DNA of 59,907 nt from Bacteroidales bacterium (GTDB lineage: Bacteria > Bacteroidota > Bacteroidia > Bacteroidales > UBA10428): positions 1-59,907 of the forward strand of contig JAFGOZ010000456.1 of the NCBI GenBank assembly GCA_016926235.1, in the 5' to 3' direction. Below the pieces are notes generated by a model, which saw nothing but the letters and a program-made list of their open reading frames with translations, did not search any database and was not told where the DNA came from. The number at the start of each line of letters is the position of its first letter. Position 1 is the first letter of the stretch. Below, piece by piece: positions 55,299 to 59,907 of the stretch. The position numbers were made by a program, and so were the translations under genes.

Positions 55299-55308
55299 CA
55301 AACGTTTG
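55299..55308. promoter_or_regulatory. CAAACGTTTG palindrome upstream of the peptidase
   Basis: A perfect 10-bp palindrome with central CG, about 130 nt upstream of the peptidase start. It shares AACGTT with LacI-family sites but lacks the GCTAAA/TTTAGC arms, so it may belong to another regulator or be chance. Confidence 0.35.
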
Positions 55309-55422
55309 ATATATACTACAGATCTACAATTACTTTCAAGAATAAGTAGAGTATTTTTCCAAACAAGGGAGGCTATTTTTTAAGCCTAATCAACTATATA
55401 AATATTTTACCGTTCAATAACA

Positions 55423-57600
55423 TTATTTTGGTAGTAAAATAGCTTGAATGAACGAACGTGGTGGACAATGAATGAGTAATTTGTTACCACTACTCTTTTC
55501 TATCCAGTCTTTCCTGCGAATTTCATTTGGCATATCAATCTTATTCCGGGCAAAAATATCATCGGCATCAAGCATTGATATTTTAACTGATGAAAACTCT
55601 TTTTCTAATAATGAACAATCAAATTCTACTACTTTCGCAGAATCGGTTCGATTGAGTGTATAAACCACCAAGGTGTCTTTTTTTAGACTATAAGCTGCCT
55701 GGACCTGAAACAGGTCATCACGATGTGCTCTATACTCCTCGATTTCAAGTGGCCAGCGAGCAGATGTTCGGGATAGTAATTCATAAACCTTACCCGGAGC
55801 CGTAAGATAGGCTCCTTCTTTGGGTGTTTCAATTACAGCTTGTCCGTGTGTATTAGAGAAATTATTAAAATTAATAAAATCTACAATACTACCTTTTCTC
55901 TGCCAATTCATAAGGTATCCGGCTGCCTTTAAACCACAAAACCATGTTCCCAATACCATAGACCTTTTAATCTGTGTCTTATGTCCATACAGGAAACGTT
56001 CATCGACTTTTTCTTTTGGGTTTTTTGCTCCATATAAATGAACCTGCCATTCGGTATCGCAATACTTAATTTCGGTACCATTGGCACTGTTAAAATCATT
56101 AATAATTTTTAACATTCGATCCAAACGACCCTCTTCTTCATCATCTCTGTCTGCAAAAAAATCAATAAACATACCTGCAATTTTTAACATTTCAGGAATT
56201 TTATCGCTATAATAATCATACGTGATCATACCGATTTTAATAGTTGGATCAACTGCTTTCATTGCCTTGGAATAATTGACTACTTCTTTGGCATAGTCTT
56301 CTGCAGAAATCCAACGGTAGGCTTCGTTGTCTATTTCCCAATATTTTACATCAAAAGGTTTCTTATATCCATTTTTCACCCGCCAATCAGCCATAGGATT
56401 TTCGCCCGCCTTCAGATTACAATAAGCTACCCAATCCGCAGCATTCCGTGCACCCTGTTCGGGATCAGTAAATTGGCTTAGTTTGTAGGATGGAAACTGA
56501 CTTTTGTAATGCTCTCTATTGAAATAATTCTTTTTATTCGGATTATAGAGATTCACACATAGCATCATCTGCGAACCAATTTTTTTACAAAACATGGAAA
56601 ATTCATCAGTTCCCAGATCATTGTTATTCAGACCACCCCAATAAAAAGAAGGCTCCGGCTGACGTGAATCCTTATCTCCCACTGCATCCTTCCAGTCATA
56701 GGAAGAGGCAAAACATCCGCCGGGAAACCGGATTAAACCGGGTTTGACTTTTTCAGCCGCTTCAACAGTCGATTTTTTCCATCCATAAAAATTATCTACA
56801 GGCATTAAAGAAAAGGCGTCCGCCTCAATACTACTTTGAGGAGCAATAAAAACTGCAAAAGTCACTTGGGCTGTCGGTCCTGAATAAGGAATTTCACATG
56901 TGTACTTTTTATATTCCCTGGTCAGTATGATTTCTTTTGAGAACAGAGGTTGTTCCCAATTTCCTTCGTGATATAATCGGATTTCGACCTTTTTACTGCC
57001 GGAAATAGATTTCAGAAACCCGCTAAAATGATATGTCTTTCCTCGTTCCAGATACTTCCCATCCTGAGCCAATCCTCCCCATTTCTTGCGTTCATTATTA
57101 ATAACACGGACACTCTGCACTCCATGACCGCACCCACCTTTCTCTTCTGGTTGAATAAGAACATCAATTATGGGCGATTCGTTTATAAAAAACGTGGATT
57201 CGTCCGTTATGATTGCCGGATTATTTGCAATGCCTGGGGCAGCAAACCAACTATTATGTTCATAACCACTATGATACCATGCTTCGTTACTCCAATCGGT
57301 AATATAATTGTCCCCTTTAAGCAGTAATCCAAATGAATTTTTAGTATTACCATTATAAGGTATAAATGGTTCAAAACTACGATTAAAAAACAGTTCCGCT
57401 TGCATCGGTGCAATCTGATAGCCAAAACCAATTTCAATAAACTGACTGTATAGCAATTGACTAATTGGAGTAGTTGCCGTGGTTTGATCGGTAATCCGAT
57501 AGCTAAGATCAGCAGTCTGAGCAAAACAGTGAAAAGACAGTACTACTAATAAAACTATTATGGAATTAAAAGATATCCTTTGTTTAGAATTTCGCTTCAT
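55423..57600 (-). CDS. GH51 alpha-L-arabinofuranosidase with carbohydrate-binding insert
   Basis: A 725-residue exported enzyme (signal ~10-28, ending FAQ). A split N-terminal strand region (FIEIGFGYQIAPMQAELFFNRSFE) leads into a carbohydrate-binding-like beta-sandwich (~125-268). The GH51 barrel follows with RFPGGCFASSYDWKDAVG, acid/base E426 in WEIDNEAYRW and nucleophile E517 in YCDTEWQVH, then a C-terminal beta domain. This is the standard architecture of secreted Bacteroidota GH51 arabinofuranosidases. A second GH51 of the same type once existed in the main array; its first ~80 codons survive at 14369-14671. It is separated from the other GH51-like gene by 229 nt and from the peptidase by 256 nt. 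Confidence 0.9.
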   Translation of the reverse strand: MKRNSKQRISFNSIIVLLVVLSFHCFAQTADLSYRITDQTTATTPISQLLYSQFIEIGFGYQIAPMQAELFFNRSFEPFIPYNGNTKNSFGLLLKGDNYITDWSNEAWYHSGYEHNSWFAAPGIANNPAIITDESTFFINESPIIDVLIQPEEKGGCGHGVQSVRVINNERKKWGGLAQDGKYLERGKTYHFSGFLKSISGSKKVEIRLYHEGNWEQPLFSKEIILTREYKKYTCEIPYSGPTAQVTFAVFIAPQSSIEADAFSLMPVDNFYGWKKSTVEAAEKVKPGLIRFPGGCFASSYDWKDAVGDKDSRQPEPSFYWGGLNNNDLGTDEFSMFCKKIGSQMMLCVNLYNPNKKNYFNREHYKSQFPSYKLSQFTDPEQGARNAADWVAYCNLKAGENPMADWRVKNGYKKPFDVKYWEIDNEAYRWISAEDYAKEVVNYSKAMKAVDPTIKIGMITYDYYSDKIPEMLKIAGMFIDFFADRDDEEEGRLDRMLKIINDFNSANGTEIKYCDTEWQVHLYGAKNPKEKVDERFLYGHKTQIKRSMVLGTWFCGLKAAGYLMNWQRKGSIVDFINFNNFSNTHGQAVIETPKEGAYLTAPGKVYELLSRTSARWPLEIEEYRAHRDDLFQVQAAYSLKKDTLVVYTLNRTDSAKVVEFDCSLLEKEFSSVKISMLDADDIFARNKIDMPNEIRRKDWIEKSSGNKLLIHCPPRSFIQAILLPK

Positions 57601-57829
57601 CTTTTTTCATTTTTAGTTATTTATACAAATGTTTAAACCTTATTTTTCCCAAAACGAAATCTCTTCGGGACACAGAGCTTTGTTTAATCTCAATCCCTAA
57701 TTTCGACGGGAATATCGGAATTCTTTAAATAAAGTGTCTTAAAATTCAGCCCCCTCTCATTTTTATTTTCCATTTTTACCATCTATTTTTTTACTGCTTT
57801 ATTTTCTAGATAATCCGAATATTCCAGTG

Positions 57830-59368
57830 TCACATGATTTCTAGTTCAACTGCACTAACAGATGCCGCCGGGAATGTTAATTTATTATTTTTCGAAATTG
57901 AAGATTCCTTTGGAGATGTATGATCAGGTTCATATTGATAAATTTCATGAGCAGGATCAAGGGCAATGCAAAATACTTTACCGGATTTGACTTTCTTTCC
58001 CTGAATAGTTAGCTCAGTAGAAACAGGTTCCGTTCGATTAATATTAATAACATGTAAATAAATTCGATCACCCGTCCGACTTGCAGTAATGTCAAGGTCT
58101 TCAGTGTCAGTATAGACATTGATAGATTTTTGTCCAACATGTTTCCGATAAAGGCTCATAATCATTGCGACGGGCATCATAAACGATTGACCGGATGGTG
58201 TCGGGATTATAATAGCGTTGTTCTGCCAGACAGTACCGCAAAAATCAGCAAGTGTTGCAATTTTCAGTATGTCGCCATTTCTTTCATACATGTTCAAGAT
58301 TCTGGCGTTCGACACTCCGGCAGCCCAGGTGGAAAGAGCTTCATTTCGATTTCGGCCAGGCAGAAAGAAGTGACCTTCTGTGATGGCTAACGGGATGCCC
58401 AGATTAGCGACATCATTCCGCATTTTAAATAAATCCGCTTCGGGTTGCTTGTAGGAATTCATGAAATATTTCCAGGATTTATCCCAATCCTTCCGATATT
58501 CAATCCCTCTCAAGGGTGAATCATCACCTCCGGGGCCATAACCCTGATGAAATGCCAGATACTGAAGTTCCTCGCCTGCGACTTCAGCCATTCGTTTTGC
58601 CCAGCCACTTTGTCCCCATCCGATGATTTTAATAGTCGAATCGGCCTTCCGCATAGCTTTGGCGAAAGCTAGTGTTTTCTCTGCGGCTGTCTCGACATCG
58701 AAATCATTACCATAGGATGTTTCGTTCCCGATCTGCCAGAGTTTTACATTATAGGGCTCTTTGACTCCATTTTTGATTCTTTCAGCATTATTGGGATTAT
58801 TGCAATAATCAACCCATTCGGCGGCTTCCTCAGCCGTTCCACAACGAATCTCGCCCTTGGGTGATTTTGCCCAATTTGCCCGGCCGTCAGATTCAAAATT
58901 AATTGTAAGCAGAGGATCAGCCCCAACCTGGTTGCAGAAATCAACAAATTCATGAGTACCCACTTGGTTTCTATAGATTCCACCCCATAAAAGGTTGTAC
59001 ATCGGTTTACGGTTTTCCATCGGTCCGACTCCCTCTTTCCAGTGATAGTATGAAGAGAAACAACCACCCCAACGAATAAGTGTCGGAGCCAACTCTTTGG
59101 TAATATCAATGACATCCTGCCGCCAGCGGTCTTCTATAAAATCCCAGGCAGCGTCAACCGATCCATCCGTGATCCCCAGGGGTTCCATAAACTGCATATA
59201 CAAATATGGAGATAGATCAAATTGCGTTTGAGGATCAATGGAAATAACGGACAAATCGTTATCCGATTTTGAACAGGAAAATAAACTAAATATAGATAAC
59301 AATACCAGGCCGACAGCTAATATTCCACAGCCTGATATCAGGTTCTTGTAGGCATTTTTATACGTCAT
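57830..59368 (-). CDS. GH51-like alpha-L-arabinofuranosidase
   Basis: A 512-residue exported enzyme, likely a lipoprotein (FSLFSC at 27-32), closely related to 34534-36138 (shared YMQFMEPLGITDGSVDAAWD pattern and GTHEFVDFC). Active-site motifs are IRWGGCFSSYYHWKEGVGP, acid/base E216 in WQIGNETSYG and nucleophile E331 in LAITEGHFF. C-terminal beta domain ends SAVELEIM. Unlike its relative it lacks a twin-arginine leader, so the two paralogues use different export routes. Expected to release arabinofuranose or a similar furanoside. Confidence 0.85.
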   Translation of the reverse strand: MTYKNAYKNLISGCGILAVGLVLLSIFSLFSCSKSDNDLSVISIDPQTQFDLSPYLYMQFMEPLGITDGSVDAAWDFIEDRWRQDVIDITKELAPTLIRWGGCFSSYYHWKEGVGPMENRKPMYNLLWGGIYRNQVGTHEFVDFCNQVGADPLLTINFESDGRANWAKSPKGEIRCGTAEEAAEWVDYCNNPNNAERIKNGVKEPYNVKLWQIGNETSYGNDFDVETAAEKTLAFAKAMRKADSTIKIIGWGQSGWAKRMAEVAGEELQYLAFHQGYGPGGDDSPLRGIEYRKDWDKSWKYFMNSYKQPEADLFKMRNDVANLGIPLAITEGHFFLPGRNRNEALSTWAAGVSNARILNMYERNGDILKIATLADFCGTVWQNNAIIIPTPSGQSFMMPVAMIMSLYRKHVGQKSINVYTDTEDLDITASRTGDRIYLHVININRTEPVSTELTIQGKKVKSGKVFCIALDPAHEIYQYEPDHTSPKESSISKNNKLTFPAASVSAVELEIM

Positions 59369-59413
59369 TACTTACCTTTTTTTGTTTATAATATTTAAAA
59401 TTATTGCATTTTC

Positions 59414-59667
59414 TACCAAGTTGACTTCTGAATCCAAATGATATCGATACCAATTTCAGGATCTGTAATATCCATTGTTGGTCCTCTGTATTCCAATGTC
59501 AGAATATTTTCTCCTTTGGTCAAATTAAATGGTTTCAGTTTAAAATACACAACAGGGTACGATAAAATCAATAGTATGGGATTTATTCAATGGCGTACCT
59601 GCTGACTATCAAACATTACACTTAATGTGCCTGATTGCGTCATTAGCACTACTGTAATTTTGATCAT
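59414..59667 (-). pseudogene. Decayed 3' end of a GH172-like gene
   Basis: Reading the minus strand, three short stretches in different frames follow one another: KITVVLMTQSGTLSVMFDSQ, then GTPLNKSHTIDFIVP, then FKLKPFNLTKGENILTLEYR followed by IGIDIIWIQKSTW and stop. The last matches the end of GH172 copies B and D (IGIDFIWIQK). At least two frameshifts separate them. I infer the beta-sandwich tail of a dead GH172 gene; similar tails occur in other exported enzymes, so the parent family is probable rather than certain. The remaining bases to 59907 show no gene. Confidence 0.7.
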
Positions 59668-59907
59668 TGTTATTGAGTTACTTATAATATTGGTCCTTCA
59701 CTTGTGTATCTATAAGTTTTAATCGACAGAATATAAGAAATCAATTCTTCATTATTGTGAAATGAAAATAACTTCTATCACCACAAGCCATTTGAAATTT
59801 ATTTTCGACTTCATATCTCACACCATTACTGTCCCATTAAAATCTAAAAAAGTTCTTTGAAATATTTGAAATTTAGTTCGATACAGGCATTTTTCGAGCG
59901 AACGGAC

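Noticed and set aside
59835..59880. TCTTTGAAATATTTGAAA stretch near the right edge, resembling a Bacteroidetes rRNA leader
   Set aside because: No rRNA sequence follows within the window and the stretch is simple AT-rich sequence.
1..59907. CRISPR array, prophage structural genes, defence-system genes
   Set aside because: I saw no regularly spaced repeats, no cas-like or phage structural proteins and no restriction or toxin-antitoxin genes on either strand.

Overview
The window reads as AT-rich DNA from a free-living Bacteroidota, most likely Bacteroidales or Marinilabiliales. Evidence is a SusC/SusD pair, many SPI/SPII-exported glycosidases, a type IX secretion (T9SS) sorting tail, promoters of the Bacteroidetes type (TTTG - 18 nt - TAnnTTTG), and a Bacteroidetes-type tyrosine recombinase at the left edge. 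No rRNA, tRNA or CRISPR array was seen.

Layout. 0.1-1.2 kb: integrase lacking its usual N-terminus. 1.5-46.9 kb: one long run of minus-strand genes forming a polysaccharide utilization locus (PUL). Read in transcription order (right to left) it holds a broken PHP-domain/SusD chimera, a GH27 enzyme, a small lipoprotein, two GH101-like enzymes, GH172 (DUF2961), a GH36-type enzyme, a GH51-like enzyme, an alpha/beta-hydrolase esterase, a second clan-GH-D enzyme, a sulfatase scar, GH172, a nitrilase, a DUF5054 scar, SusC, SusD, a fasciclin lipoprotein, a DUF5007-like lipoprotein, a T9SS beta-propeller protein, GH27, a chimeric scar, an aldose epimerase, another chimeric scar, GH172, an esterase pseudogene, a sialate-O-acetylesterase-type esterase, GH172, a large HExxH protein and a GH38-like DUF5054 enzyme. 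46.9-47.9 kb: AT-rich regulatory gap. 47.9-53.5 kb (plus strand): LacI-family regulator, L-fucose/D-arabinose isomerase (fucI), DUF6786 mutarotase-like lipoprotein and a FucP-type permease. 53.8-59.4 kb (minus strand): papain-like peptidase and two GH51-type arabinofuranosidases, then a decayed GH172 3' end.

How it may work together. SusC/SusD would import oligosaccharides. GH172, GH51, GH27/GH36 and esterases would trim furanosyl, alpha-galactosyl and acyl decorations. FucI and FucP would take up and isomerize L-fucose or D-arabinose. Four intact GH172 enzymes next to an isomerase family known to accept D-arabinose make a D-arabinofuranose-containing glycan a testable substrate, though no GH183 (DUF4185) endo-enzyme is present here. 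Three related LacI-type palindromes, two of them placed exactly on predicted promoters (fucI, and the head of the 45-kb minus array), link the two halves into one probable regulon.

The second theme is decay. At least eight genes survive only as scars, several as a 5' end joined to the 3' end of a different gene. A duplicated GH27-GH172 block and a ~230-bp repeat show segmental duplication followed by deletion. A second SusC/SusD pair has apparently been lost, leaving only the SusD tail.
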